Positions 12,522 to 23,912 are shown, numbered from the stretch's first letter. The stretch is DNA of 64,000 nt from Lactarius indigo (GCA_025766275.1 JAFKAC010000023.1:248001-312000), one strand, 5' to 3'. Translations and numbers: made by a program. The notes: generated by a model not told the origin, from the letters alone.

Positions 12522-13657
12522 CTAAATGGATATCGCGTTGAAACCCCTCGTCAAGCTCTCCATCGCATTTTGAACCTGTTTGAACATCCTCACGCCACAC
12601 GACCCTCCCTCAACATGCTGGCATAGCGCGCTGAGCGCGACGAACTCAACACGACAGTCCGGTTTGGGGCACCTGTATATCTTCTGGTCGTGGGCTGGGC
12701 TTTTCAGGTGTTGGTTGAGACGGTCGAGTGTCTTGAACGTGGAGTGGCACAGGAAGCACTCATATGCCATCCCGTTCCATGAGAGTTTCGTCGCCCACGC
12801 CGAAGTGGTCATCGGCGGCTCGTACCCGCCTGGCGGCCCACCGATCAACCGCGCCGGGTTCGTGATGTAGTTGTTCCTGTCCGCCTGCACGGCGAGGCGG
12901 TTGAGCCGCTCGCGCGTCATGCCCGATCGGCACGCACCCGACTCAAAGTGGAGCGCGAGTGCTGCGGGAGAGATAAACGACTTTTTGCATTTGCGGCCTG
13001 GGCATACAATATCTCTTGGCCGATGCAACTTGGAGTTTAGGTGCTGCTGGAGGTTGTTCTGATTTTGGAAAACTCGGGCGCATTCGGTGCAGTAATCGTG
13101 CACCTCGTGGTCGTGCTCCCGGAGTTCCGAATAGTCGTCGAATAGCTGAACTTTATTTCTCAGCGCCGCGCGGTAGAAGGGTGAAGGCATGACTTACTTC
13201 GTGGCAGTCCCTGCAAGCGTTGTGATCGTCAACTAAGTGATCCCACAACTCATCTTCATCATCAAAGTCCTCTTCGCACTCGAAGCAATAGTGATGGTCC
13301 GTGCTCTGTCTGTAGTGTGAATGAAGGCCAGGTTCTGACTTGAAGACCTAGACATTACGAGATGCTAAATAAGTCTCAACCAAGATAACGAGGAGCACTG
13401 ACCCGATCGTGATCCCTGCAGTACCAGTGTTTATCGTCCATATGTTGCCTCCTTGACTCCTCGAACTTGAAATGCCGATCGCACTCCTTGCAGTAGTGGT
13501 GATTCAAGCTCTGTATGTAGTGCTGCCTCCGTGCGTCATAGCTCTCAAAGTCGAGATCGCAGTCATCGCAGGCCCAATGAGAGTCCGAATCCTCCTTATG
13601 CTGTTCGAGGGCACGATCGTTCCGAAACCATCGCTCACACAGGTCGCAGTACACCAT
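12522..13657 (-). CDS. C2H2 zinc-finger protein, 342 aa
   Basis: There are three exons: 13657-13403 (85 codons), 13347-13198 (50 codons) and 13145-12522 (207 codons plus stop), all joined in phase 0. The protein is almost wholly made of C2H2-like units: YCDLCERWF, WACDDCDLDF, YCKECDRHFK, YCFECEEDF, YCTECARVF, CPGRKCKKSF, YECFLCHSTF and CPKPDCRVEF, each followed by paired His residues. A linker GMTRERLNRLAVQADRNNYI follows the sixth unit. No other domain is seen. Proteins of this type are common in agaricomycetes; nucleic-acid binding is likely but unproven. The broken relative at 1-525 is inverted with respect to it, and homology extends past the stop codon. Confidence 0.88.
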
Positions 13658-14625
13658 GATTGTGGGAGTCAGAAGAGAAGGGTGCGGGAGCTTGTGTGGG
13701 AGTCGGACGGGGGTAAGAACTCGGATTTATGTAAATCTGCATGACCCAAGCGCGTATTGGAAATACGAGCTTCGCTGTCCGGTAAAGTGATAAGGTCTCG
13801 GTCTACATATGGAGCCCCATTTGCCTCCTGAAGTGAGTGATGCCTGCCACATGACAATTGACGACAAGGGCTCAAGTAAGTTACTCAAAGACGAGGGGAG
13901 CCACGCGGAGTTTTGTAACGCCAACAACAGGGATGGGTAGGCGATTGGTAAGCGACCCCAGTGTCGGGCCAACTATACAGTACTTTCCGAACAAACAGTA
14001 TGGTACGACTCATATAAGGCATCCTACAACTAGCATCCGGACTTGGATTATTATTCGAAGTAGATGTGACAAAATAGGCATGGAAAGAAGCTTGCAATAA
14101 ATACAGTATCGTCTTGAGTATCGTGCCAAGCTTGCGTACCAACGGCTGGTCTCACTAGCTCAACTGACCCATAGAACTCCAACAGACAGCCTGGCACCCC
14201 TTGATACTGGTTAATTTCATGGAAGCTACGCAGTGTGAGCCATAAAAATGGCTTCGGAAGAGGTCGCGAGTGCCAGTGGTAACTGAGCTACTAGTACGAT
14301 CTAGTCGTCTGGAACAAGGGCTGGTATACTACAAGGGACTCCAGAACTTGCTCTAGAGGGGAAGATAGTAGCAACTTGAATGTGAAAGTACGAAAGCCCA
14401 GTAATTGATATGTCTTGTGATTCGTAAACCTACCCAAGCCTGAAGGAATTGACCTCGTCATCCGAGTCGGGTCAGTCACGCGGCTCACGCCCGTTGCCTC
14501 CACCAGCATAGTGACGACGCCGTTTCCTTGATGGCCCAGGGATGGGATCGACTAGTTTTGAGATTCCGCACTGGTAAGTTAGGAGTCAACGCATATGTCC
14601 CCGTGCTGTGGCGGTTGCCATCACT
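13658..14625. other. intergenic, nothing recognised
   Basis: Only short random-looking frames are present. No splice-consistent exon or repeat stands out. Confidence 0.4.
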
Positions 14626-15300
14626 ATCATGTGATACGATGCCGTGGGGTCAAATACGTAACTCCGGGTATAGTAGAGACTATAAAGAGCTTAGTGTAGA
14701 AACGCGAGCGAAGAGTCAACTTTCCCTTTGACCCACTGCGGGCTGAGCGTTGGTGAGTGCATCGGCTGGCAGTGACGCAGAATCCTCTACACGCAACCTG
14801 GGTAGCCGCCTCTTTGGATTCGATATCGTTTGCGAAAATTGTGAATACTGGCTGCCAGTGCTTGGAGCTCTTGTAGCAGCAACTTGCAGAGTCGATACTG
14901 TGAAGTCATTGGCGACTTACAGGGCAATCTTGGTTGTCTACCAAGTTACCTACAGACTACAGTAGTGGGTCAGTTTGGATATAACAGGAAGGTGGGTGCG
15001 GGAACTTGAAAAGGCACGTGGGCTTACTACGCCGTGTCTGAGCCACAACTCGGACGTGACTACCATGTTCCTCCTGCGGTGCCTCGAGGCCCTGCTGCTG
15101 CTATTCACGCCCCCCATCGTGGAGTATCGAGAGCTTCCCCTCCCCTTCGCCCTGAACCCACTGTGTATCTTTTTTCTCCTGTTCTAATATCTCAGGGGTG
15201 ATGCCTCCTCCATCCGACCCATCAGATGTCTTGACATTGTATCTACTGCGCTTCCTGACCTTCCCAGGGAGCATCGGCTCAGAAGGAACTGGGTGACATG
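14626..15300. repeat. copy B of the 11.2 kb duplicated segment
   Basis: Landmarks shared with 11216-11720 in the same order and orientation: ATCATGTGATAC, GTAGAGAC-TATAAAG, AAACGCGAGCGAAGAGTC, CAACCTGGGTAG, GGCACGTGGG, CGTGTCTGA and GTCTTGACATTG. Divergence by eye is substantial, so this is an old duplication. No coding function is evident. Confidence 0.5.
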
Positions 15301-16067
15301 CAGCTGGACTATGCCCGTAGGTTAGCCAGAGAGAACGAAGAGGTGATCAACTCCCATGACCTGGAGGTCATTGGAGAGGGGATCTTCCGGTAAGTATTAG
15401 TCTCATACGTGATACAATAGCCCATTCTCAACGCGAATCAGTGCGACGGTGATCAAGATGGGGTTGGAATCAGAAGTAGGTATCTACAAGTACCTTCGAG
15501 CCCGTAAATATCGCAAGGTCGCGAAAAAAACTCTCAATTTTGTCATGGTCGCTGCAGAACCTGGGCTTCTCATGTCTCGTGATTATCGTCCTCCACCCAT
15601 CCCATCGGTTATCTTGATGTGGCTATCATCATTACACTCCTCGGATAGCTGGCGATCATCTGTTCAGGGTGGGCGGGGCGACCGGTGGCTAGCCAATGCT
15701 CGTAAAATACTGGCCAGACTCGGAGAAAGTAGAGAGTTGTCCCCCCCTAATGACTCGGAGATCGTTAGCCTGAGGAAGAAAATCGATCTAGTAAGTATTG
15801 GTTTCATACAATAGCCTTTGCTCAACGCGAGTCAGTGCGGACGGGATCAAGGCGGAGCTGGAACTTGCACCAAAGATGGATCTCCAGAAGTACCTGCGGG
15901 TTCGCGAATATCGCAAGGCTGCAGAAGAAGCTTTCAACTTTGCCAGGGTCGTTATAGCGAAGTATCGGACTCCCATGTCCTCGTGGAAGTTCTCCGCACC
16001 ATGGGTCACGGGCGACGTGGGCACAATGAAATCTAAATTCGAAATTCTTGTGGAGAAGCTTGTATGA
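15268..16067 (+). pseudogene. exon-like modules, copies 2 and 3 (unknown family)
   Basis: Copy 2 reads ASAQKELGDMQLDYARRLAR, then EEVINSHDLEVIGEGIFR. A donor GTAAGTATTAGTCTCAT leads through a roughly 50-base intron to ATVIKMGLESEVGIYKYLRA, then RKYRKVAKKTLNFVMVA. Copy 3 has the donor GTAAGTATTGGTTTCAT at about 15790, then ADGIKAELELAPKMDLQKYL, REYRKAAEEAFNFARVV, ending at a stop at 16065. The two may be internal duplicates of one gene or two fragments. The helical, Lys/Arg-rich pattern is not one I can name. No complete gene model could be built. Confidence 0.4.
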
Positions 16068-16747
16068 ATTCGAGGCATACTCGTACCAAACTCAAGTTAG
16101 CCGTAACGTTTCACGCGCTGAATTGCTTGTTGAAAGACATGAACTTTATTTATCCTGTTCGTCTGCATCATCCGAGTTATCAATCGAGGAACAATGACCT
16201 TATCTGATCAATAGGACCCTCGAACTCGCCGTGATCCATACCGCCACCCCATCATCCAACGAGCAATTAACACTACTTAGTTTCGTAGCAAGTACGATGT
16301 TGGAGTCTTGAATCATGGACACTTTTTCCCGATACCCATTTCGGTCATTGCTGTGACTCTCACGATGGTACGATCACTCACACTAGGTCCTGATACACAA
16401 TACGAATATACTGACGATGACAATATTTTGCTCTAGATCGAATGCTGCATTAGTGAGTGGATTTCTGGCACGCGAAGAGACTATAAGTGGGACCGTCATT
16501 GGGACGACGCGAAGTTCCAAACCGTGTGTGACTCGCATATCTCCTCGCTCCTCGACTTTCAAGCACAAAGTCCTGTGGGAAGTAGAGATGTGCTGTACCA
16601 ACTGCGGTACGATCTGTGGCTGAATGCACGGTAGGGGTATTTTTTCAGGCCACGGACGTCACTCGCTGATGCTCTTGCTCTTTCCATCATCAGTGAACAC
16701 GCCGGAGTTCCACCTGACCCTCCCCTCACGTGATTGTCAGGCGGCGC
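16068..16747. other. intergenic up to the LINE insertion site
   Basis: Nothing recognised. An open frame that appears to run into LINE ORF1 from 16730 lies mostly before the element boundary and is not part of it. Confidence 0.4.
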
Positions 16748-16761
16748 AAAGAGGACCACCC
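16748..16761. repeat. target-site duplication of the LINE, left copy
   Basis: AAAGAGGACCACCC here is identical to 29521-29534 just after the A-tail. The first three A residues are ambiguous with the tail, so the certain part is 11 bases. Confidence 0.85.
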
Positions 16762-17560
16762 GAACTTCCTTTCTCGGCAACCACCACCACCTAAGCCACG
16801 TCACACCGACTTAAGGGTAGAGGTAGCACAATACACCGCAGAAAGGAATATATACACAAACATCCCACGTACACGCACACTAGCACTACCAATCCTCCCT
16901 ACACCATCCGAAAAGAAAAGCTTCATTAGAAGCAATCACGCCCCGCCGGACGGTATGACCCCAAAAGGAATTACCAATCCGGGCCCCTCAGGGCGCTCCC
17001 CCCCAGTCCCGCCCCCCAGAACTACCAGATCAGCCTCCAAAGCAAACGTCAGGCCTAGCACTCCCATCGCAACACCAAGCATGGAGCAGCCAAAGCCCAA
17101 AACCTTCAACGCTTCAACAGAAGCCAAAAAGGTGCTGAAAGAAGATGACTGCTACATCGAGGAGAACCCCATTACGCCCTCCACTTTCCTCCGTACCCTC
17201 ACGCTAATCATTAAGAAATACAGCGCCTCTGCCCCCAAGGGAATGACCACATCCCTTCAAGCATTGGCAGCGCTCATGCACGACCACAAAGTGCCAGCGC
17301 AACATCCGCCCCTAGCCGTGGAAACCCTCACGCAGAAAGTCAGCAAATGCTTGGAGTCGTCACTACAAAGAGAGATGGAAAAGATAAGCGACATAGTCAA
17401 AAGCTCCCTAGCTGACCACGTCATCCTACAGAAGGCCATCAACGAACTAGGGGAGACCGCAACCTCTCTGGACAAAGCGGCCTCCGACATGGCAAAATCC
17501 ATCAGCGAAGCCACGGCAGCTACCTCTCAAGCGGCTAGCACAGCTCGCTCATACAAGGAA

Positions 17561-17568
17561 GCGCTCAC
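17561..17568. repeat. hAT target-site duplication, left copy
   Basis: GCGCTCAC, identical to 23905-23912. Eight bases is the diagnostic length for hAT insertion. Confidence 0.95.
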
Positions 17569-17591
17569 TAGTGTTGCCGTGGCTCGGCTCA
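17569..17591 (+). repeat. hAT left terminal inverted repeat
   Basis: Starts TAGTGTTGCCGTGGCTC; all 23 bases match the reverse complement of 23882-23904. Confidence 0.95.
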
Positions 17592-18004
17592 AATCGGCTG
17601 AGCCAGCCAAGCTGAGCTGTTTTGAGCCGAGCCAAGCTGACACATCGGCTCAGGACCAAAATTGGCTCAGCTCGGCTCGCGAGCTGGCTGAGCTGGGCTG
17701 AGCCAGGCTCGATTAGGAATGACCAGATTAGGCAGGGCTCGCCCGGCTCGTGAGTACGCGTGAGCGGGCGAGAATGGATTCTGCCTGGCTGAGCCAGGAA
17801 CGAGCTGGCCAAAAACGGAATATATTTGCTCAACGTGCGTTTCCAGTGTCTGCTGGGGCTCTCAGAAGAAAAGTGGGTAAGTCCTCTTTTTTGGCGTCTC
17901 CTCAGACGACCTTGCGCAAACTCTGACAAAAATAAAATAAAACATTTGTATTGCTGTAGACTACATAGTATAGAGAATACATTTTTTTTTTCTATCTACT
18001 GCCC

Positions 18005-18825
18005 GGGTGCGGCTGAGTCGAAGGCATCGCCATCGTCGCCGCGGTGGCGGTGGTGGTCGCGGTGGTGGTCGCGGTCGCCGCGGTGGTGGTCGTAGTGGTC
18101 GCCGCGGTGGTGGTGGTGGTCGCGGTGGTGGTCGCGGTCGCTGCGGTGGTGGTGGTGGTCGCGGTCGTCGTCGCGGTCGTCGCGATGGTCGTCGCGGTTG
18201 CCGCGGTGGTGGTCGTGGTCGCCGCGGTGGTAATCGCGGTCGCCGCGGTGGTGGTTGTCGTCGCAGTCGTGGTCGCGGTCGCCGCGGTCGTGGTGGTGGT
18301 CGCGGTTGTCGTCGCGGTTGTCGCGATGGTCATCGCGGTTGCCGCGGTGGTGGTGGTGGTCGCGGTGGTGGTTGTGGTCGCAGTTGCGGTCGCGGTCGCT
18401 GCGGTGGTGGTTGTGGTCGTGGTTGTGGTCGCCGCGGTCATGGTCGCGGTCGCCGTGGTGGTCGCTGTGGTGGTCGTGGTCGCCGTGGTGGTCGTGGTCG
18501 CCGTGGTGGTCGCGGTTGCCGCGGTGGTGGTCGTGGTGGTCGTGGTGGTCGTGGTCGTGGTTGCGGTTGCGGTTGCGGTCGTGGTCGTGGTCATGGCCGT
18601 GGTCGTGGTTGCGATCGTGGTTGTGATCGTGGTCGCGGTCGCCGTGGTGGTCGCTGTGGTGGTCGTGGTCGCCGTGGTGGTCGCGGTTGCCGCGGTGGTG
18701 GTCGTGGTGGTCGTGGTGGTCGTGGTCGTGGTTGCGGTTGCGGTCGTGGTCGTGGTCGTAGTCGTGGTCGTGGTCGTAGTCGTGGTCGTGGTCGTGGTCG
18801 TGGTCGCAGTCGCGGTCGTCGCACC
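18005..18825. repeat. GC-rich GGTCGC/GGTGGTCGC tandem array inside the hAT
   Basis: About 820 bases are built of three- and six-base units (GGT, CGC, GTC) with higher-order repeats: a unit around 18440-18570 recurs at about 18630-18760. Every frame is open, giving poly-Arg/Gly, poly-Val and His-Asp proteins. I treat these as artefacts of a repeat without stop codons. Confidence 0.85.
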
Positions 18826-19223
18826 CCAGGGCTGGCGCCATCGCCGTGGCTGCCTTGGGGGCTTGGGGGTTCGGGGCGTGGCTATCGCAGGGCAGGTCCT
18901 GCCGCTGCCTTGTTACCTGCGAGGGCGCGTGTGGGCGAGTCAGTGAGCCAGGCAAAAAAAAAAGAGCACTTACTTTGTGGCCAAGAGAGAGGGTGGGTCG
19001 TAAACCCGTGCCAGTGGTGCTCGCGAGCACGAACACGAGTTGCGCAATGCAAGGGCAAGGAATTTTCGCAGCCACCGCATGTACGACGCGCATTCCCACG
19101 CTCTCGTCTCGGCTCCTGCTGTCTGCTACAGTCTCATCTCTCCTCATCTCTGCCTGATCTCAGCTGATCTACTTCAGCTTGCTTCTTTTATTTTTTTTTG
19201 TACTACTCTTGGCTACGTCTACT

Positions 19224-22200
19224 ATGGCTGGATCTAGGAAGAGGGCCCCTTCAACACCCAAGAGGACTCCAAAAAGGCCAAAGACCAAGAAGAGCCAGGT
19301 CAAACAGCGGGAGCTTCCTGGTGGTGCTTTGGAGATGTCTTTTCAGCTTGATGGTATGTGCTCATTGTTTTGATGGTATCCATACACTCATATTGTGTTA
19401 GTCTCATCCACAGCTGCTCAGACATCAGTTTCCAGTGCCAGACATGTGCACTTTAATCTAGGCTCTTCTGCAGCTTCAGGTGGCCCTCCTGGACCCTCAC
19501 AGCAGGGAGAGGACCCCTTTGCAGGTTCTTCACCTGCTCAGGCTGCCAATCAAGTGAGTATCTATTTTATTAATTTTATAATCATTTTTTAACAAATTTA
19601 ATACAGGGAGGCCTTAGCTCACCCCAACCTGAGAACTTTGACCTTGGAAATGGGTCAGATGGCTCTCAGGAGGGTGGTGCTAATTTCAATAGCCCTCAGG
19701 AAGGCAACTCTGACCCTCCAACTCCAACTCGCCGCCCAAGGAGGGCTCAAAAAGCTGGTTCAAGGCTGGGCTCAGGTGATGACACCTTGAGGTTTTTTCA
19801 GGCTCTTGATGGGAAGAAACAGTGCAAGTTTTGCTTGTGAGTTTTTTATTCTTATTTTTATTTTTATTTCTAAAAATTATTTTTGTAGGATACTTCATCA
19901 AGAGGATGCGTCCATCAAAGTACACTCATATCGCTCCACTACTGCAACAGGTCCTCTGCGGTCCCACCTGCTCAATCACCATGCAGATGAGTGGGTTACA
20001 GAGTGCCAAAGACTCAAAATTGAGCTGAGAGGTAAAGAGGGAGAAGAAGCTGTTGCAAGAGTTACTGGAGTTCCTGTAGAGCATCAAGCTAGGCGCCGCA
20101 CTCCCTTCACTCAAGACAACTTTTTAGATGGCCTTGTGCAATTTATTGTTGCCACAGATCAGGTTTTTTATTTAATTTTAATTTTTTTTCCCTATTTAAT
20201 GTTTTTTTTTTTTTTTTTAGCCTATGATGATTGTGGAGAGACCAGAGTTCCGCCACCTGTGTCTCCTACTCCGCCCTGAGCTGAGTGATGCAGACATCCC
20301 TCACAGGACCACTATGCAGAAGCACATTGTGGAGAACTGTACAGAGGCACTCCACAATTTGTCTCAGCATATTCAGGTAATATTTTATTATTATATCTTA
20401 GTGCTTGAGGGCTAACTTCTATTTAGACAAGCTGCCTTGGGAGGGTCTCTTTTACCACAGACATGTGGACAGACCCTGACCTCAAGCCATACATGGCTGT
20501 TACTGCTCACTGGCTGGAGCAGATCCAGACTCAAGATGGCCAGCAAAAGCTAACCCTTAGAGCTGACCTTATTGGATTTGTCTATTTTCCTGGGTCCCAC
20601 ACTGGAGAGAGGTTAGCTGAGGTCTTTCATTTTATCATTACTAGGATGGGGCTTGAAAGAAAGGTAATGTCTACTTCATTTTATATATAAATTTCGACTA
20701 ATTAATTTTTTTTTAAATAAAGATTGGTTGGATAACAACAGATAATGCATCCAACAACAGCTCTATGATGGAGGCACTAGAAACTCAGTTAAAGAAGCAA
20801 TATCCTAATACTGGGTTTTCTGCAGAGCAGCGCCACATCAGGTAAGTGTCAAACTATTTAATATTTTTTTGCTAACACTTTTTAGATGCTTTGCCCATAT
20901 TGTAAATCTTGCATGCAAGGCAATGCTTGAGGAAGCAGTTGAACTTGGTTTTGACCAAGTTAAAAGGCTTCAGCAAATTATTGTTTATGTGAGCCTTTCC
21001 TTTTTTTTTTCTTTTTTTTCTTCTTTTTCCCTTCTTTTTTTCGAGTTTTTTTGTCTTTTTTTCTTTTTCTTTTTCTTTTTCTTTTTCTTTTTCTTTTTCT
21101 TTTTCTTTTTCTTTTTCTTTTTCTTTTTCTTTTTCTTTTTCTTTTTCTTTTTCTTTTTCTTTTTCTTTTTCTTTTTCTTTTTCTTTTTCTTTTTCTTTTT
21201 CTTTTTCTTTTTCTTTTTCTTTTTCTTTTTCTTTTTCTTTTTCTTTTTCTTTTTCTATTTCTTTTTCTTTTTCTTGTTTCTTTTTCCGAGTTTTTTCTTT
21301 TTTTTTTTTTTTTTTTCTAATTTATTTATAATAGATCCGCAACTCATCACGAAGGCGTGATATATTTTCTACAATTGCAAAGGAGTCAAATGTGCCTCCT
21401 TTGCAATTAATTCTTGATGTGGAGACCAGGTGGTCCTCTGCCTATTTAATGATCAAGAGGGCATTTATTTTGAGAGAGGTATTTTTTAAGCCATTTAATA
21501 AATTCTAATGCTAACTTTTAGTTAGGCAATTGATAGGTTTACTCAGGAGGGAGGGCCAGACCCATTAAATGAGGAAGATTGGAGGGTCCTTGGGGGACTT
21601 CAGAGAATTCTTCAGGTGTGCAGACATTTTCTCTCTCTGATTGTCTATTAATTTATTTATTAGATCCCCTTCTGGTATCAGCAATCACTTTCTTATGAGA
21701 AGACGCCAACACTTTGTGGCACAGTTGCTGCATTTGAGGGCTTTTTAAAAACCCTGAATGACTTGGCAAATACCTTGGAGACTGAGAGACAGGACATTGG
21801 TCTTATTATTGGAAAAGCTTCAGAGAAGATAGTTCCATATTCTATGCAGGCCCTTGACCTTCCAGTATATCAGCTTTCAATGGGTGAGTGGCTGTCTTAA
21901 TATTCTGCATAATTTCTCATCTCATGTGAACAGTTCTTAACCCTTTGACAAAGCTTGAATGGTTCAAGCAACACTACCAATCAAATGTTTCTGAAGCAGT
22001 AAAGCGCCACCTCCTTGATGCAGTGAGTGCTTTTAATTTTATCATGCTACTCTAAAACTAAAATTCTAAGTAGCTCAGACCATTGTACACACCATCTAGA
22101 GCCCCTACTAGATCAACTGTACCCCCTCCACCCCCTGAACCATTTGGTGGCATGCAGGCCACTTTGGCAAACCTTGGTATTGGCCCAATGCCTGTCTACA

Positions 22201-22649
22201 GACCACAGGCAAATACCTTAGAAGGTGAAGTTGATGACTATCTAGCAGCCCCAGTCAAATATGCCAATATTCTTGAGTTCTGGCAGGTATGTAGAATGGT
22301 TCATTTTATTAGGGAGTACTGACAGTAGTTGGAATGGCAGGAACACCAGAAAAAGTGGCCAACACTCTTCAAGCTTGCCATGGACTTACTCCCCATTCAA
22401 GCCACTTCAGTCCCATGTGAGCGTGTCTTCTCAGCAAGCAAGGAGACAGCTAGAGCCAGGAGGAACCGCCTTAAGCCAGGCAGCATGGAAGCCATACAGA
22501 TACTCAAGTTCCAGGCAAAGTATAAAAGGGAACTCAATTTTACTGAAGGGCTTGGAGAGAAGGATGAAATGGAAGAGCTGGAGGGAATGGAGGCAGTCAG
22601 ACCAGTTGAGGACTTGAGGGCTTATCTCAGGGGCATTAGTGAGCAGTAG
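19224..22649 (+). CDS. hAT transposase, 821 aa, 14 exons
   Basis: Exons: 19224-19353, 19414-19553, 19607-19836, 19889-20162, 20221-20376, 20427-20663, 20723-20841, 20886-20988, 21335-21478, 21526-21615, 21664-21883, 21934-22022, 22074-22286, 22329-22649. All introns are GT-AG, every phase agrees and the sum is 822 codons. A BED-type zinc finger lies at about 163-198 (CKFC, then H193 and H197/H198). Catalytic core landmarks: TTDMW with Asp322, TTDNASNN with Asp396, CFAH at 430-433, and ETRW at 493-496 before the helical insertion. The C-terminal hAT dimerisation region has SVPCERVFSASKETARARRN at 742 onward. The protein excises and reinserts the element. No stop or frameshift was seen. Confidence 0.93.
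21050..21275. repeat. (TTTTTC)n hexanucleotide microsatellite in transposase intron 8
   Basis: About 36 near-perfect TTTTTC units lie within the 346-base intron 20989-21334, flanked by longer T runs. It forms an extreme polypyrimidine tract upstream of the acceptor ATAATAG. Units near the right edge are diverged. Confidence 0.95.
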
Positions 22650-22804
22650 TTTAAAGAGAAATTTATTTGCAACAAGGCTATATACATGTATTTGTACCTA
22701 GGAATGAACTACATAAAAGTAGGGGACCTGTGCGACTCACCTGGGGTGGCCAGAGAGGGAAAAGGGGGTGGGAAGAGAAAGGGGGGTGTGGAGGGGCAAG
22801 AGGA

Positions 22805-23530
22805 GGGCGCGCGAGGGCTGTCCGAGGGCGTCCGAGGGCGTCCGAGGGCCTTCCGAGGGCGTCCGAGGCATCCAGGGGCACCCGATGGTCGTCCGAAGGT
22901 GGGCGGGTGCCAGCGCCGGCCGTGAGGGTGGTAGCGGTGGCGGCGGCGGCGACGCGAGGGTGGTGGCGGCGGTGACAGCGAGGGTGGTGGCAGCGGCACC
23001 AACGGCTGCGCGGTGGCCAGAGGAGCGGCGATGGGCGGCGACCAGAGTGAGGGGCGACGAGCGGCGGCGACCAGAGCGAGGGGCGGCGAGCGGCGACGAG
23101 TGGCGACCAGAGCGAGGGGCGGCGAGCGGCGACGAGTGGCGACCAGAGCGAGCGGCGACGAGCGGCGACGAGTGGCGACCAGAGCAGGCGAGCGGCGGCG
23201 AGTGGCGACCAGAGCAGGCGAGCGGCGGCGAGCGGCGACGAGTGGCGACCAAAGCAGGCGAGGGGCAGCGAGCGGCGACGAGCGGTGACCAGAGCGAGCG
23301 AGGAGCGGCGAGGGGTGAGGAGCGGCGACCAGAGCAGGCAAGGGGCGGCGAGGGGTGATGAGCGGCGACCAGAGCAGGCGAGCGGCGACGAGCGGCGACC
23401 AGAGCGAGCGAGGGGCGGCGAGTAGCGATGAGCGGCGACGAGCGGTGACGAGCGGCGACGAGCAACGACCAGAGAGAGCGAGCGGCGGCGAGTGGCGACG
23501 AGCGGCGGCGAGGGGCGGCGAGAGCACATA
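22805..23530. repeat. GCGGCGA/GACCAGAGC minisatellite inside the hAT
   Basis: Imperfect tandem units such as GAGCGGCGACGAGTGGCGAC followed by CAGAGC recur some 20 times, preceded by a (GTCCGAGGGC)n run near 22820-22870. All frames are open by composition (the minus strand gives SPLVAARRRS-type repeats), so the long open frames here are not counted as genes. Confidence 0.85.
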
Positions 23531-23881
23531 AAAGGCCAGAGGTCGGCGGGCGGGCAACGCGAACAGCGCGCAGACAGCGCGCAGACCTCTGGCCAGTTTG
23601 TGCAGAGGAGGGACGAGGGGGGGGGGATTCGAATCTTCAGAGCTTCAGACCCAGGGCTTGACTTGTCTGTACAATTTGAGGGTCGAATTCACACGCGTTA
23701 GACCTCCAGTGTGGCTTCGTTGGCTTGGCTGACTCAGGCTACCCAAAAAGGTACAATTTCTAATTCGTACTTCTGGGTGGCTTGAGCCGGCTCAGCCTAG
23801 CTTGAGCCAGCTCAATTTGGAGTGGCTCAGCTCAGCTCGTCCTTTTTTGGTCGAGCTGTGCTTAGCTGAGCCAAGCCAAGC

Positions 23882-23904
23882 TGAGCCGAGCCACGGCAAC
23901 ACTA
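23882..23904 (-). repeat. hAT right terminal inverted repeat
   Basis: Ends GAGCCACGGCAACACTA; perfect 23-base inverted match to 17569-17591. Confidence 0.95.
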
Positions 23905-23912
23905 GCGCTCAC
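23905..23912. repeat. hAT target-site duplication, right copy
   Basis: GCGCTCAC, identical to 17561-17568. Confidence 0.95.

Larger units (their letters stand above)
17569..23904 (+). mobile_element. autonomous hAT DNA transposon, 6336 bp
   Basis: It is bounded by perfect 23-base terminal inverted repeats (TAGTGTTGCC...CGGCTCA) and the 8-base duplication GCGCTCAC. Inside the ends lie clusters of GGCTCRGCT/AGCYGAGCC words in both orientations (17590-17800 and 23770-23890), the usual place for transposase-binding subterminal repeats. Next come GC-rich tandem arrays (18005-18825 and 22805-23530) and in the middle a 14-exon transposase gene on the plus strand. Intact ends, duplication and transposase frame suggest a recent, possibly still active, insertion. 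Confidence 0.95.

Noticed and set aside
16730..16954. N-terminal extension of LINE ORF1 from a GTG codon
   Set aside because: The target-site duplication places the left end of the element at 16762, so the open frame before it is host DNA; the first ATG inside is 16955.
17992..19167. Long overlapping open frames encoding Arg/Gly, Val or His/Asp repeats
   Set aside because: They are translations of the GC-rich tandem array in the hAT; all frames on both strands are open because the units lack stop codons.
20869..21360. 163-codon poly-Phe frame
   Set aside because: It translates a T-rich intron with the TTTTTC microsatellite; the surrounding exons splice it out in phase.
22740..23530. CRISPR-like or spacer array
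   Set aside because: Units are adjacent imperfect repeats without spacers, in a eukaryotic genome inside a transposon.
22678..23557. Three long minus-strand frames with SPLVAARRRS-type repeats
   Set aside because: Composition artefact of the GCGGCGA minisatellite; no start context or splice support.
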